NCBI RefSeq assembly: GCF_020177265.1
Contig: NZ_JAIVMC010000013.1
Coordinates: forward strand, 1-64,000
Direction: 5' to 3'
DNA length: 64,000 bases
Source of the DNA: Pseudooceanicola marinus
GTDB lineage: Bacteria > Pseudomonadota > Alphaproteobacteria > Rhodobacterales > Rhodobacteraceae
Shown: positions 7,978 to 16,945 of the stretch, piece by piece
Numbering within the stretch: the first letter of the stretch is position 1
Layout: each line of letters begins with the position of its first letter
Position numbers and translations under genes: made by a program
The notes under the pieces: generated by a model
The model's input: the letters and a program-made list of their open reading frames with translations, nothing else
Database searches by the model: none
Told to the model about the DNA's origin: nothing

Positions 7978-8694
7978 TCAGAACATGAAGTTGATGCCGA
8001 CGACGCCGGTCAGCTCGTCGACTTCATGGCCATGATCGCGCAGGATGTCGGCTGTGCCGCCGAAGGCGCGTTCGTAGTTCACGCCGACATAGGGGGACAC
8101 GCTGCGGCCGATCAGGTCGTAGCTCAGTCGCAGTCCCAGCTCGACAGAGCCGCCGCCCGCCGCGATTTCGCGCGCGGGATCATCCGCCAGCGGCAGGCTG
8201 ACTTCGAGAGACGGCGTCAGGATCAGCCGGTTGGTCAGCAGAGCTTCATACTCCACCTCCGCCCCGAGGTAGGGGTATTCGGAAACGTAGAGCGCCGCTT
8301 CGACTTCGAACCATTGCGGCGCGAGGCCGGTGACGCCGAAAGCGCCGTAGTAGCGCTCGGGCGCGCCGTCCGGCGTGGAGGCGGCGACCCCGATGAAGCC
8401 ATCGAAGAAATCGGTGATCGGCTTCTGGAGGCGGATCTGGTTATCCATCTCTTCGAAATCGCCACCTTCGATCTTCGCGCCTTCGCTCTTCCAGACGAGC
8501 CGCAGCTCGTCATTGCCCGTCCAGGCCTCGAACCCCCAGGCAAAGGAGTTCTCTTCATCGCCCATCCGGTATTCGAGCTTGTCGGTCCGCACGCCCCAGA
8601 CTGTCGGGGAAACGCCCACCTCGGCCATCGCGACTGAGGTAAAAGTCAGCGCAAGCGGAAGCCCGAGGGCCGTTCCAAGCAGCAGTTTTTTCAT
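7978..8694 (-). CDS. copB: Copper resistance protein CopB (outer membrane)
   Basis: 238 residues from the ATG at 8694; the frame is open further upstream, but this start gives a clean signal peptide (KKLLLGTALGLPLALTF to VAMA). The rest shows alternating beta-strand patterns and ends in a phenylalanine (GVVGINFMF), typical of outer-membrane beta-barrels. Segments such as GGSVELGLRLSYDL and the SPYVGVNYER strand match CopB. It lacks the Met/His-rich N-terminal repeats of many CopB proteins, so it is a short version. It follows copA by 29 bp and is presumed to control copper passage at the outer membrane. Confidence 0.88.
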   Translation of the reverse strand: MKKLLLGTALGLPLALTFTSVAMAEVGVSPTVWGVRTDKLEYRMGDEENSFAWGFEAWTGNDELRLVWKSEGAKIEGGDFEEMDNQIRLQKPITDFFDGFIGVAASTPDGAPERYYGAFGVTGLAPQWFEVEAALYVSEYPYLGAEVEYEALLTNRLILTPSLEVSLPLADDPAREIAAGGGSVELGLRLSYDLIGRSVSPYVGVNYERAFGGTADILRDHGHEVDELTGVVGINFMF

Positions 8695-8723
8695 GTGATT
8701 GGTTTCCTTGGAATACGCACCCA

Positions 8724-10433
8724 TCAGGACGGGCCGCCTTCGACGATGACCTTGCGGAACATGCCGCCGGCCATGTGGTAGGAGAGGTGGCAATGGAAGG
8801 CCCACTGGCCGGGAGCGTCGACTTCGGTCTCGGTGTAGAGCGTCGTTCCGGGGGCGACGCTGACCGTGTGCTTCACCGGGTCGTATGCCCCTTTGCCAGT
8901 GTCGATGATCGTCCACATCCCGTGCAGGTGCATCGGATGCGCCATCATGGTTTCGTTGACGAACTTGAAGCGGACACGCTCGCCATACTTCAGGCGGATC
9001 GGATCGGCGTCCTCGTATTTCACGCCGTCGATCGACCAGATGTAGCGTTCCATGTTGCCAGTGAGGCGGATCTCGATCTCGCGGGTGGCGGGGCGATCAC
9101 GGTAGAGCGGTTTGCGCGCCGTGAGGTCTTCGTAGCCAAGGAACTTGCCGCCATTGGCCGCCGTCGGGATCAGCCCGCTGCCCGGTGCATAGAAGGCAGC
9201 GCCCGGTGCGCCTTCAGAAGGAACGACGGGCATGCCAGCGGACATGTCCATGCCGCCCATATCCATCCCGGAATGGTCCATGCCCGACATGTCGAACCCG
9301 CTCATGTCCATGCCTGAGTGGTCCATCCCAGACATGTCCATGCCGCCCATGTCCATTCCCGAATGATCCATTCCAGACATCATGCCCCCCATGTCTGCCA
9401 TCGTAAGCAGAGGCTGTGGCCGCATTTTGTAGTAGGGACCGACCATGCCTGCGGACGGTGCCAGCGTGCCCCGCACCATCGCGGTGCGGCCCGCACTTTC
9501 GCCGATGATCGAATAGGCCTTGGCCTCGCGCGGCTGGACGATCACGTCATAGGTTTCAGCCACGGCGATGCGCAGCTCGTCCACCACGACCGGCTTCACG
9601 TCATTGCCGTCGGCCTGCACCACCGTCATTTTCAGACCGGGCACGCGCACGTCGAAATAGGTCGTCGCCGAGGAGTTAATCAGGCGCAGGCGCACCTTTT
9701 CGCCGGGCTTGAAGATGCCGGTCCAGTTCTGCTGGGTGCTGGCTCCGTTGATCAGCGGTGTGAAGCCCTGAACATCCTCGATGTCCGTGGGCATCATACG
9801 CATGGCACCCCACATCTTCCGATCTTGAAGGGCGGCTTTCAAACCTTCGGCACCTGCGTCCTCGATCAGGTCCTGCGCCGTGCGTTGCGCGCGGTTGTAG
9901 TAGTCTGCCGAAGCTTTCAGGTTGCGGAAGATCCGCGATCCGCTGTGCGGATGCTTGTCCGTGAACTGCACCACGTAGTCGCGGTTCGTCGGCACGGACT
10001 CCCCGCCTTTTGGGGCGATCACGATGGCGCCATAGGCGCCGTCGGGCTCCTGGAAACCCGAATGGCTGTGGAACCAGTAGGTGCCTGCCTGTTCGATCGG
10101 AAAGCGGTAGGTGAAGGTTTCGCCCGGCTTGATGCCGTTAAAGCTGATGCCCGGCACGCCGTCCTGCTGGAACGGCAGGATCAGGCCATGCCAGTGGATC
10201 GACGTGCTTTCGCGCAGATTGTTCTTCACGCGGATGACGACGTCTTCGCCTTCCTGGAAGTGCAGGATGGTCGGGGTCTGGCTGCCATTGTAGCCGATCC
10301 CGTTCTTCTTGAAGGTTCCGGTGTCGATCCGGACCTTGTCGACGGTAATGTCATAAGTGCCAGCCTGCGCGGGCAGGCCGAGGGCAAGCCCCAGCACTAC
10401 GGCGAGAGGCCGCAGGAAGTTCGTGTGTTTCAT
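8724..10433 (-). CDS. copA: CopA-type periplasmic multicopper oxidase with Met-rich insert
   Basis: 569 residues from the ATG at 10433, chosen because a signal peptide follows at once (RPLAVVLGLALGLPAQA). Copper motifs: HWHG near residue 91, WFHSHSG, HPMHLHGMW near 500, and HCHLSYHMAGG near 548. Residues about 346-399 are a Met/Asp/Gly/His repeat built on DHSGMDMGGM units, the copper-binding insert typical of CopA/PcoA. The corresponding DNA (about 9,232-9,390) is a tandem repeat. It should oxidise Cu(I) in the periplasm and bind excess copper. It heads the leftward copABCD set, preceded by a small secreted Cys/His protein. Confidence 0.95.
   Translation of the reverse strand: MKHTNFLRPLAVVLGLALGLPAQAGTYDITVDKVRIDTGTFKKNGIGYNGSQTPTILHFQEGEDVVIRVKNNLRESTSIHWHGLILPFQQDGVPGISFNGIKPGETFTYRFPIEQAGTYWFHSHSGFQEPDGAYGAIVIAPKGGESVPTNRDYVVQFTDKHPHSGSRIFRNLKASADYYNRAQRTAQDLIEDAGAEGLKAALQDRKMWGAMRMMPTDIEDVQGFTPLINGASTQQNWTGIFKPGEKVRLRLINSSATTYFDVRVPGLKMTVVQADGNDVKPVVVDELRIAVAETYDVIVQPREAKAYSIIGESAGRTAMVRGTLAPSAGMVGPYYKMRPQPLLTMADMGGMMSGMDHSGMDMGGMDMSGMDHSGMDMSGFDMSGMDHSGMDMGGMDMSAGMPVVPSEGAPGAAFYAPGSGLIPTAANGGKFLGYEDLTARKPLYRDRPATREIEIRLTGNMERYIWSIDGVKYEDADPIRLKYGERVRFKFVNETMMAHPMHLHGMWTIIDTGKGAYDPVKHTVSVAPGTTLYTETEVDAPGQWAFHCHLSYHMAGGMFRKVIVEGGPS
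9232..9390 (-). repeat. Tandem repeat inside copA encoding the Met-rich insert
   Basis: Repeats related to TCCATGCCCGACATGTC and its variants occur many times, coding on the minus strand for alternating SGMDMGGM and DHSGMDM units. Variation is mostly at third positions, so the protein repeat is under selection. It is not a CRISPR: the units are contiguous, in frame and without spacers. Confidence 0.85.
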
Positions 10434-10613
10434 GTGTTTTCCGTGAGCGCGGACCAAAAAGATGGCCTCGCAAAGAGGAGATCACTGCCGAGCAGCGAAG
10501 GGAGGGAGAAGGATCAGGTGGGCCAGAGGTTAGAACCTGAAGAAGGCCGCAAATGATCGGATTGCCGGACGTAGCCGCTCGGGCACGCCGCAATCAACGC
10601 CGGACAGGCGCGC

Positions 10614-10967
10614 TCAGGCCAGAGGAGGCCGAAGGAAGGAAAGAAGAACGGACTGCAGAGCCATGCTCGGTTCGGCTGGATTCAGGTCCGCGATCCGGAA
10701 ATCTTTGTGCAGGTCGACAGCAGACGTATTTCCAGACTGATCTGTGCAAGCAACGCTGGCACAATGAAGCAGTCCCATTGGCTTGGGCTGCTGCTCAGTC
10801 TCGAAGGCAGTGTCGACCACCTGATCCTGAAGAACGGATATTTCGTCACTATGCACATGCTGAGCCGCAGGATCTGCACAATGTTCGGCCATCGGCATCA
10901 CATGCGCAAATGCACTCGTCACAACGAGCTGCAATGCAACAAGAATGATGAAGACCCGACCGAGCAC
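10614..10967 (-). CDS. Small secreted Cys/His protein upstream of copA (CopL-like class)
   Basis: 117 residues with a signal peptide ending near SAFA, then His-rich HVMPMAEHCADPAAQHVHS, two more Cys (LLHCASVAC) and the C-terminal LSFLRPPLA. It has the same architecture as the proteins at 2,297-2,617 and 46,776-47,120. It lies upstream of copA on the same strand with a 180-bp gap, so it may lead the cop operon. Proteins of this size and position are often called CopL-like regulatory or metal-binding proteins. No direct sequence match could be tested here. Confidence 0.6.
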   Translation of the reverse strand: MLGRVFIILVALQLVVTSAFAHVMPMAEHCADPAAQHVHSDEISVLQDQVVDTAFETEQQPKPMGLLHCASVACTDQSGNTSAVDLHKDFRIADLNPAEPSMALQSVLLSFLRPPLA

Positions 10968-10990
10968 ACAGTTTCCTTTCGTCCATCGAC

Positions 10991-11020
10991 GATAAACACT
11001 TCCCGGTGGCCAGTCGTCAA
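10991..11020 (-). promoter_or_regulatory. Possible promoter for the leftward cop cluster
   Basis: On the minus strand TTGACG (11,015-11,020) is followed 18 bp later by TTTATC (10,991-10,996), a reasonable sigma70 pair 24 bp ahead of the small secreted gene. No convincing CueR dyad lies in the spacer. Confidence 0.35.
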
Positions 11021-11079
11021 GTCGGAAGAGGCCCTCCCGTTGCTGGAGGCTAACGACAATGTGAGGTTAACATGACGCT

Positions 11080-12627
11080 CTATCTAGAGCGGCTGCCCTT
11101 GGTCTGGTCGGGCATCTGGCGTTCAGGAACAGGTCTCGTTTCCTTGGCGGTCGCTCCACGCACTTGAGCCTCTTGCTCTTTGGTCACGTTGGCGAGGCGT
11201 TGGACAGGGATCTGTCTTCCGGCTTTCATCCCCTGAGATAGAAGCTTGGCGGCATGTTCTCGGGCGGTTTCGCGGTCCTTTTCCGAAACCCCTTCAGCTC
11301 GGAGCCGCGCGTCCATGTGGGCCAGAACGCTGGCTGGACCTTTGGCGGCATGGTCGCCGGGTTCGTATCGCTTGATGCGGTCTTCGAGCCTGTCCGATTT
11401 GGTGTCTTGCTCGCGCTGCTTGCCGGCCATTGGCATCTCCTCGGTGGTTGCCCTCGCCGCAGATTTCCCCTGTGCCGCGCGTTGCGGCTGTGCTTCGCGC
11501 TCGATGTCCTTGGCGTCCCAGAGGCGGCGGTGTCCCTGGCGTTCGACTTCCTCTCCCGTCTTCTGATCCCTGGTCTTGTAGGTCACGGGCTCGACGCCGG
11601 GAGAGAAGAAGGTCGCGCGGTCGCCGACTTTCAGGTCATGTTTTTCGAGCGCAGCAGGAAGGGTGACGCTCCAGATATGCTCTTCCTTGCCTGCCGTGTT
11701 GGTCAGGGCGACGAAGGGCACGGGGTCCGCCCCTTCGCGGTTGCGATAGGGAGTGGTGCCGATGTCGGTGATCTTGCCGGAGATGCCGTCAGAGTAGCTT
11801 TGGCGTGGCGCGGCATGCTGGTCTTCGCGGTCGGGCGTTTTGCCATTGGCGGAAATGGGCGCGCGGTCTGTCCGCTCGATGGCGCGTTCTCCGATCATCT
11901 GGGACCGGCGGTTGGCTTCTTCCTGGTCCTTTTCGGTGGGACGATAGCCCTGAACCTTCAGGCCCTGGGCAGTGCCTTCAACCCACATCTCGCGCCGAAA
12001 CTCCTCCGGCCCTTTCGCCTTCAGGCCTTGCCAGCCGCGATGCGAGGCAAGCTCGATCATGTCCATTGCTGTCCCGCGATCCGCATTGCGGGTGCTGAGC
12101 TGGTCGCCCTTGTCGATGATCGCAGGCCGGGCGTCATCATAGGAACGGTAGAGGTCCTGCTGCCCCTTCGCCTTCGTGACGAGAAACCTGTCGTGGTAGC
12201 TGACGGGCAGATCAAAGCGATCCTGATCCGGCTTGCTCTTCGGCCTTTCGCTTGGCGAGATCGAGCCTTGGTCTTTGGGCTGCTTTTCCGGGCTGGCCTT
12301 CTCCGCGACCCGTTCATGATAGCCGGTCCAGAAGTCCATGTTGGTCTGCGTCATGCGGGAAGGGGCCGCGCCATCGCGGTTGAGGCCCGTGAGATCCTTG
12401 GGGACGCTGTCGAGCGTGGGCACGGACTTTTGGATGTCCCTCCCGATGGTGACCGTGTGGGCGACGGTGCGCGCGCCTTTATCCGTGGCCTCGATCACGC
12501 GCGGACGCTGGCTGGCCTCGGCATCCGCAAAGGCACGCCCTGCGGCGGCAGCCGAGGTGAAGCGCTCTTCCTTATCGTTATGCGCGTAGGAGAGCGTGAA
12601 GCTCGTGCTCTTGTCCGTCTCAGGCAT
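11080..12627 (-). CDS. LPD7-domain conjugation-associated protein
   Basis: 515 residues from the ATG at 12627 (GGAAACGG lies just upstream and the start overlaps the virD4 stop by 8 bp); the longer frame to 12663 is less likely. The middle, about residues 130-240, has the LPD7 pattern: YHDRFLVTKAKGQ, DLYRSYDDARPAIIDKG, ADRGTAMDMIELASHRGW, FRREMWVEGTAQGL. LPD7 modules are usually attached to relaxases or other large mobile-element proteins. No relaxase His-triad or catalytic Tyr motif was seen, so this is an accessory or a detached relaxase tail. It is highly charged throughout, with no signal or membrane segment. Confidence 0.75.
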   Translation of the reverse strand: MPETDKSTSFTLSYAHNDKEERFTSAAAAGRAFADAEASQRPRVIEATDKGARTVAHTVTIGRDIQKSVPTLDSVPKDLTGLNRDGAAPSRMTQTNMDFWTGYHERVAEKASPEKQPKDQGSISPSERPKSKPDQDRFDLPVSYHDRFLVTKAKGQQDLYRSYDDARPAIIDKGDQLSTRNADRGTAMDMIELASHRGWQGLKAKGPEEFRREMWVEGTAQGLKVQGYRPTEKDQEEANRRSQMIGERAIERTDRAPISANGKTPDREDQHAAPRQSYSDGISGKITDIGTTPYRNREGADPVPFVALTNTAGKEEHIWSVTLPAALEKHDLKVGDRATFFSPGVEPVTYKTRDQKTGEEVERQGHRRLWDAKDIEREAQPQRAAQGKSAARATTEEMPMAGKQREQDTKSDRLEDRIKRYEPGDHAAKGPASVLAHMDARLRAEGVSEKDRETAREHAAKLLSQGMKAGRQIPVQRLANVTKEQEAQVRGATAKETRPVPERQMPDQTKGSRSR

Positions 12628-14746
12628 TCCGTTTCCTTTCGGCTTTGGCGGGGGCGACGTCACAGCCGAGGGCGGCGAGGATGTCCGCCGCGCCCTTGCG
12701 TGTTCCGACCTGTCCGGCCTTGTTCAGCTCCTTGATTTTCGCCTGTGCCTTCTGCCCGCTCAGTGCCAGCCGGTCGAAGGAGATGCCGTCGGGGTTGGCG
12801 ATCTCTTCGTCGGTCATCGGCACTTCGGCAGGTTCGCCATTGGCGACGTTCGCGGCCTGGAAGGCTTTCAGACCGGCCAGCTTGTCGAAGTTGGTTTGAA
12901 GGGTGGAGACGCTTTCGCGCAGCATCGCGTTCTCGTCTCTCAGGGAAGCCACAGCTTCAGCCAAGGCGTTGCGGTCGATCTTGGGAACCACGGGCGGCGG
13001 CACCTTGGAGCGTTCGAGCAGCGCCGCTTCGGCATAGAACCTGATCTTCTTCGCCCGGATCGGTGGGTGTCCGGCGACGAAAACCAGCGCCTCGCTCTGG
13101 TCCATTTGCAGCAGTTCCTGCGGCAGCATGAGGGAGCGCTTCTGTTCGCTGTGGCTGACGGTCGTGCCCTTGCGGTTGGCAAGGTATTTGGACTTGGACT
13201 CGCTGCGGGCTTCTACGCCATGCGTGCCGAGCCGTTCTGACAGGTTGCGCGCCTCTTTCACCCCCTTCGGGGTGAAGACGATGCTGACGCCGGAGTTGTC
13301 CATGTAGGCATCGGCGCCGTCCTGGCCGTAGATGTCGGCCAGCTGCGCCGGGGTCTGGACGATGGTCAGCACCTTCATACCGTAGCCCGCGAAATAGCCG
13401 ATGCCGCGCTTGAAGGCCGGAAGCTCCCCGACCGAGGCGAACTCGTCCATGCAGAGCAGGATCTTGTGTTTCAGGGCTGGATTATGCTCGGGCAGCTCCT
13501 GCATGTTCGCGTCGACGCAGGACTGGAAGAAGAGGTTCATCAGCGGCCCGAGGCGACCGAGGTTATTGGGCGTGATGCCGACATAGATCGTCATCCGTTT
13601 GCGGCGCAGATCGGCAAAGGCAAAATCCGACGCGGCAGTTGCCCGATCGAGCATCGGGTTGGCGAAGAGGCCGAGGTTGGCGGTGATCGTGGATTTCACG
13701 CTCTCGAAGGTATTCTCGCTCTTCGAGAGGAAGTCGTTGAGGGTTGAGACGGTCTGAAGCGACAGCGGACGCCCAGTGGCCTTCCTGACTTCGATCCGCT
13801 TTCGGAAGGTTTGAACGAAGTCCGGGGTCAGGGTGAGCTGGCGGTAGATTTCCCCCAGGGTGAAGGGCCGTTCCGGCGTCTCGGCCAAATAGCCGCCGAC
13901 GCCGACAAAGGCCGTCTGTGCCGCCCGGTCGAAGAACGGGTCTTTCGAGGCCACCGGAATGAACAGGTCGGCCAGTCGCTGAAGATCCTCGATCTGGTAA
14001 TCGGTGCCGCGCCGGACCGTCGAGAGCGGGTTCCAACGATGCGTGCGACCGTCCGGATCGAGGGGATCGAACAGGAACACCTCCTGACCGCCGGCCTTGC
14101 GGAAGCCTGCGGTCAGGGTCCAGTTTTCCTTCTTGATGTCCAGGACCACGGCAGAGTCCGGCCAGTTGAGGAGGTTCGGGATCACCACGCCGACGCCCTT
14201 GCCGGAGCGGGTCGGGGCATAGAGCAGGACGTGTTCGTCGCCGCCATACACCAGCAGGTTCTTGTGCGTCAGATGCCCTGCCTTCTGGATCTTGACCGCG
14301 CCGCCTTGCTCGACTGCGCGGCCCCATTTGTCGATCCGCTTGCCATAGTGACGGGAGGGCAGAGAGCCGGTGAAGCCCGCGATGAGGCCTGCCTTCGATC
14401 TCATGCCCGCCTGCCGGATGTCGCGGGCGCGTGCGAACTCGGCGCGGCCATGCACGTCCGGCTTCGGCTGCGCCTTAAGGATGGCGGCAGCGATGACGAT
14501 GGTCGGCAGCAGCCCGGCATAGCCGGAGAGCTTGATCCATTTGACCGTCTCGGGATCGGTGTATCCGGCCAGCGCAGCCTGCGGCCAGAGCAACAGGTCG
14601 CGGGGCAGGTGGAGCGGAACCTTCAGCCCCCACTGCATGACATAGGCGGCGGTGATGAGCCCCCCGGCCACGGGGAACACGACCGCGGCCGAGATGGCGG
14701 CAGCCCGCGCGGGTGTGCCAAGGCGATGCCAGTTCTGGACGATCAT
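12620..14746 (-). CDS. virD4: VirD4/TraG type IV coupling protein
   Basis: 708 residues. Two N-terminal membrane helices (about 16-37 and 75-90) precede a P-loop ATPase with Walker A APTRSGKGVGVV (about residues 177-188), CMDEFASVGELPAF as Walker B region, and the TraG motif VFTPKGVKEARNLSERLG. It recruits relaxosome DNA to the secretion channel at the inner membrane. The C-terminal 130 residues are an extension with coiled-coil character (SLRDENAMLRESVSTLQTN). It overlaps the virB11 stop by 4 bp and is downstream of the whole virB operon on the same strand. Confidence 0.93.
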   Translation of the reverse strand: MIVQNWHRLGTPARAAAISAAVVFPVAGGLITAAYVMQWGLKVPLHLPRDLLLWPQAALAGYTDPETVKWIKLSGYAGLLPTIVIAAAILKAQPKPDVHGRAEFARARDIRQAGMRSKAGLIAGFTGSLPSRHYGKRIDKWGRAVEQGGAVKIQKAGHLTHKNLLVYGGDEHVLLYAPTRSGKGVGVVIPNLLNWPDSAVVLDIKKENWTLTAGFRKAGGQEVFLFDPLDPDGRTHRWNPLSTVRRGTDYQIEDLQRLADLFIPVASKDPFFDRAAQTAFVGVGGYLAETPERPFTLGEIYRQLTLTPDFVQTFRKRIEVRKATGRPLSLQTVSTLNDFLSKSENTFESVKSTITANLGLFANPMLDRATAASDFAFADLRRKRMTIYVGITPNNLGRLGPLMNLFFQSCVDANMQELPEHNPALKHKILLCMDEFASVGELPAFKRGIGYFAGYGMKVLTIVQTPAQLADIYGQDGADAYMDNSGVSIVFTPKGVKEARNLSERLGTHGVEARSESKSKYLANRKGTTVSHSEQKRSLMLPQELLQMDQSEALVFVAGHPPIRAKKIRFYAEAALLERSKVPPPVVPKIDRNALAEAVASLRDENAMLRESVSTLQTNFDKLAGLKAFQAANVANGEPAEVPMTDEEIANPDGISFDRLALSGQKAQAKIKELNKAGQVGTRKGAADILAALGCDVAPAKAERKRNA

Positions 14747-15780
14747 GTGGCACCCCCCAGCTTTCTGTGGGGATCGAAATAGACCTCGGTGACCCTGCGC
14801 CCGGCGGCGGTCTTCTTTATCTGCACGACCACGTCGACCATCTGGTAAAGCATGTCCTTGATCTCGTCGCGCTTGAGGTCGCGCCCGGCCTCGCTCTCCT
14901 TCACCAGAAGGGCCAGTTGCTCGAAGGCGAGCGCGGCGGAGTCGGCGTGGATGGTGGTGATTGACCCACCATGTCCGGTGTTGACGTTGCGCAGGTAGTA
15001 GAAGGCCGAGGCGTCGCGAAGCTCCTGCAGGAAGATGCGGTCGGGCCGCATCCGGAGCGCGCTTTCCAGCAGGTCGCGCGCCGTGACCTTGGCCTCGCCC
15101 TGGCCGCCCTTGGAATAGATCGTCCGCACCACGTTGGGCTGGGGAAGTTCCAGCTCGACGGTGTCCTCGATGGTGATCAGCCGCTCATCGGGCGGGATCA
15201 GCGGGATCAGCGCCTTCGAGAAGGTCGTCTTGCCCGAGCCGGTGGAGCCCGAGACCAGGATATTCTTCTTCGCCAGCACGGCGGATTTCAGGAAGGTTTT
15301 CCAGTCGCCGCTGCGGTGATGGTCAAGCAGGGCTTCATCTGCGCCTGACAAGGCGGAGGGGGCGTTGGTGACGCCCTCGAACATGCCCTGACCCAGAAGC
15401 TCGTCGAGCGTGAAGGTCCGCTGCGCCGGTTTGCGGATGGTGATGCTGACCGTGCCCGCCGGGACGGCGGGCGGAAGCACGATCTGGATGCGCTCGCCCT
15501 GTGGCAGGGAGCCGGAGAGGAGCGGCATTGTCTCGTTAACCTTCTGTCGGGAGAAGGTGCCCACGGTCGTGACGAGGCCGGTCAGGAAGGCATAGGTCAG
15601 GCCGGGCAGTTCGACCCTTTCCCAGGTCCCGTTGGCATATTCGACGAAGACCTCGCCGGGGCGGTTGATGCAGATCTCCAGAACGTCGTGGCGTTCGAGG
15701 AAGGGCGATAGCGGGGCCATGTGAGAGGCCAGCGCCGGGGGCACGGGCCTGTCTTGCGGCAGGATGGGCATATGCATCAT
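14743..15780 (-). CDS. virB11: VirB11 secretion ATPase
   Basis: 345 residues, the usual length. Walker A is SGSTGSGKTT at about 177-186; the Asp box (LITIEDTVEL), Walker B (MRPDRIFLQELRDASA) and His box (TGHGGSITTIHADS) follow in order. It forms the cytoplasmic hexamer that powers pilus assembly and substrate transfer. Its start overlaps the virB10 stop by 4 bp and its stop overlaps virD4 in the same manner, so these genes are read from one message. Confidence 0.95.
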   Translation of the reverse strand: MMHMPILPQDRPVPPALASHMAPLSPFLERHDVLEICINRPGEVFVEYANGTWERVELPGLTYAFLTGLVTTVGTFSRQKVNETMPLLSGSLPQGERIQIVLPPAVPAGTVSITIRKPAQRTFTLDELLGQGMFEGVTNAPSALSGADEALLDHHRSGDWKTFLKSAVLAKKNILVSGSTGSGKTTFSKALIPLIPPDERLITIEDTVELELPQPNVVRTIYSKGGQGEAKVTARDLLESALRMRPDRIFLQELRDASAFYYLRNVNTGHGGSITTIHADSAALAFEQLALLVKESEAGRDLKRDEIKDMLYQMVDVVVQIKKTAAGRRVTEVYFDPHRKLGGAT

Positions 15781-16943
15781 TTCAGCCGGTAAACGCCGGA
15801 GAAATCGAGATCGCGTGCCACCATGACCGAGACCTCTTCGCCCTGGTTCTTCCGCAGGATCACGGGCACGTCGATGGTATTTTCCAGTTCCGTCTGGGCG
15901 AGGCTGCGCGCCGCCGCGCGGGAGTTTTCATAGGAGTCATCATCGCCGTCGCCGGAGGTGGTGGCGACGATCAGGGCATCGTCGATGATCGACAGCATCA
16001 TCGTGCCGCCGAAGCGGGTCCAGAACTGGGTATCGATGTCGCCATCGAAACCGGTACGACCAAGGGCATCGGCACCCGGCGAGCCCAGGTTCACGATCAC
16101 GCCGTTCGGTGTTTCGGCACGGGTCCAGATCACGAAGAGGCGCTTGCGGCCTCGCTGCATCCCGCCCTTGTACTCGCCGACGATACGGGTGCCGCGATCC
16201 AGCAGGATCACCGCGCCCGTGGTCGAATAGACATCGTCGGTCACGGTGCAGCGGACCATGCCGGGGGCCGTGGAATCCATCGCCGTGTCGAGCGAACAGG
16301 GGATCGTCGTGCCCTGCGTCACGGTCAGGTTCGGATGGGCGAGAACGGTGGCCTTTTCCGATTGCCGGTCGCTGGTGACGAGCTCGGCCGCCAGTCCCGT
16401 CAGCTTGCCGCCCGCGCCCTCGGCCGAGCCGCCAAAGAGATTGGCCCCGGCATCGGTGCCTGCCTGAGCCGCCGATCCGGCAAGGCCCGTCAGGTTGCCC
16501 TGATAGGCCATGACGGGCGCGCGCTTCGAGGACTCGTAAAGCTGTTCGGCCTCGCTCGGTTCCGCCGGAGCCAGTTGTTCTTCCCGGCGCACGCGCTCTA
16601 TCGGGCCGACCGGGGTTTCGGGGTCGGGGTCTGCCACCTCTGGCTGGGCCTGCTGCTCCTGTTCTTGGGGGAGTTCCGCAGGTTCGAAGTTCTGCCCTGG
16701 CCGGATCGTGGTCTGCTGGCGCTCGGTTTCTTCGGGCGGTGCAGGCTCTTCGTCGGAAGGCCATTGGAGGAAGGCCATCGTGCCGAGAAAGACGAGGCCA
16801 GCGGCCACGAGGAATTTCTTGTTCTTCTCGTTCAGCCCGGCGGATTTCGCGCTGGTGATCGAGGAGATGCCGCGCTCGCCCTCGATGCCGTTGTCCATGG
16901 GTTCGGGTGCGCCGTCCTGCGGTGCTTGCTCTTCAGTCGTCAT
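15777..16943 (-). CDS. virB10: VirB10 channel protein
   Basis: 388 residues from the ATG at 16943; a GTG at 16949 is an alternative that would overlap virB9. A short cytoplasmic head is followed by one membrane helix (FLVAAGLVFLGTMAFLQW, about residues 41-58), a Glu/Pro/Gln-rich periplasmic linker, and the conserved C-terminal domain with GTTIPCSLDTAMDS, DRGTRIVGEYKGG and NLGSPGADALGRTGFDG. VirB10 spans from inner to outer membrane and senses ATPase activity. Gene order and overlaps fit the virB operon. Confidence 0.95.
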   Translation of the reverse strand: MTTEEQAPQDGAPEPMDNGIEGERGISSITSAKSAGLNEKNKKFLVAAGLVFLGTMAFLQWPSDEEPAPPEETERQQTTIRPGQNFEPAELPQEQEQQAQPEVADPDPETPVGPIERVRREEQLAPAEPSEAEQLYESSKRAPVMAYQGNLTGLAGSAAQAGTDAGANLFGGSAEGAGGKLTGLAAELVTSDRQSEKATVLAHPNLTVTQGTTIPCSLDTAMDSTAPGMVRCTVTDDVYSTTGAVILLDRGTRIVGEYKGGMQRGRKRLFVIWTRAETPNGVIVNLGSPGADALGRTGFDGDIDTQFWTRFGGTMMLSIIDDALIVATTSGDGDDDSYENSRAAARSLAQTELENTIDVPVILRKNQGEEVSVMVARDLDFSGVYRLK

Positions 16944-16945
16944 GA

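Noticed and set aside
9232-9390. Repeat array resembling a CRISPR
   Set aside because: Units are contiguous, in frame within copA and code for the Met-rich insert; there are no spacers or cas genes.
9318-10556. 412-codon plus-strand ORF
   Set aside because: Antisense to copA; His-rich content is only the reverse reading of Met/Asp codons.
11080-12627. Protein considered as the plasmid relaxase
   Set aside because: Only an LPD7 domain is visible; no relaxase His triad or catalytic Tyr segment was found, so relaxase function is not claimed.
11254-12735. 493-codon plus-strand ORF
   Set aside because: Antisense to the LPD7-domain gene, which has a recognisable domain and fits the operon.
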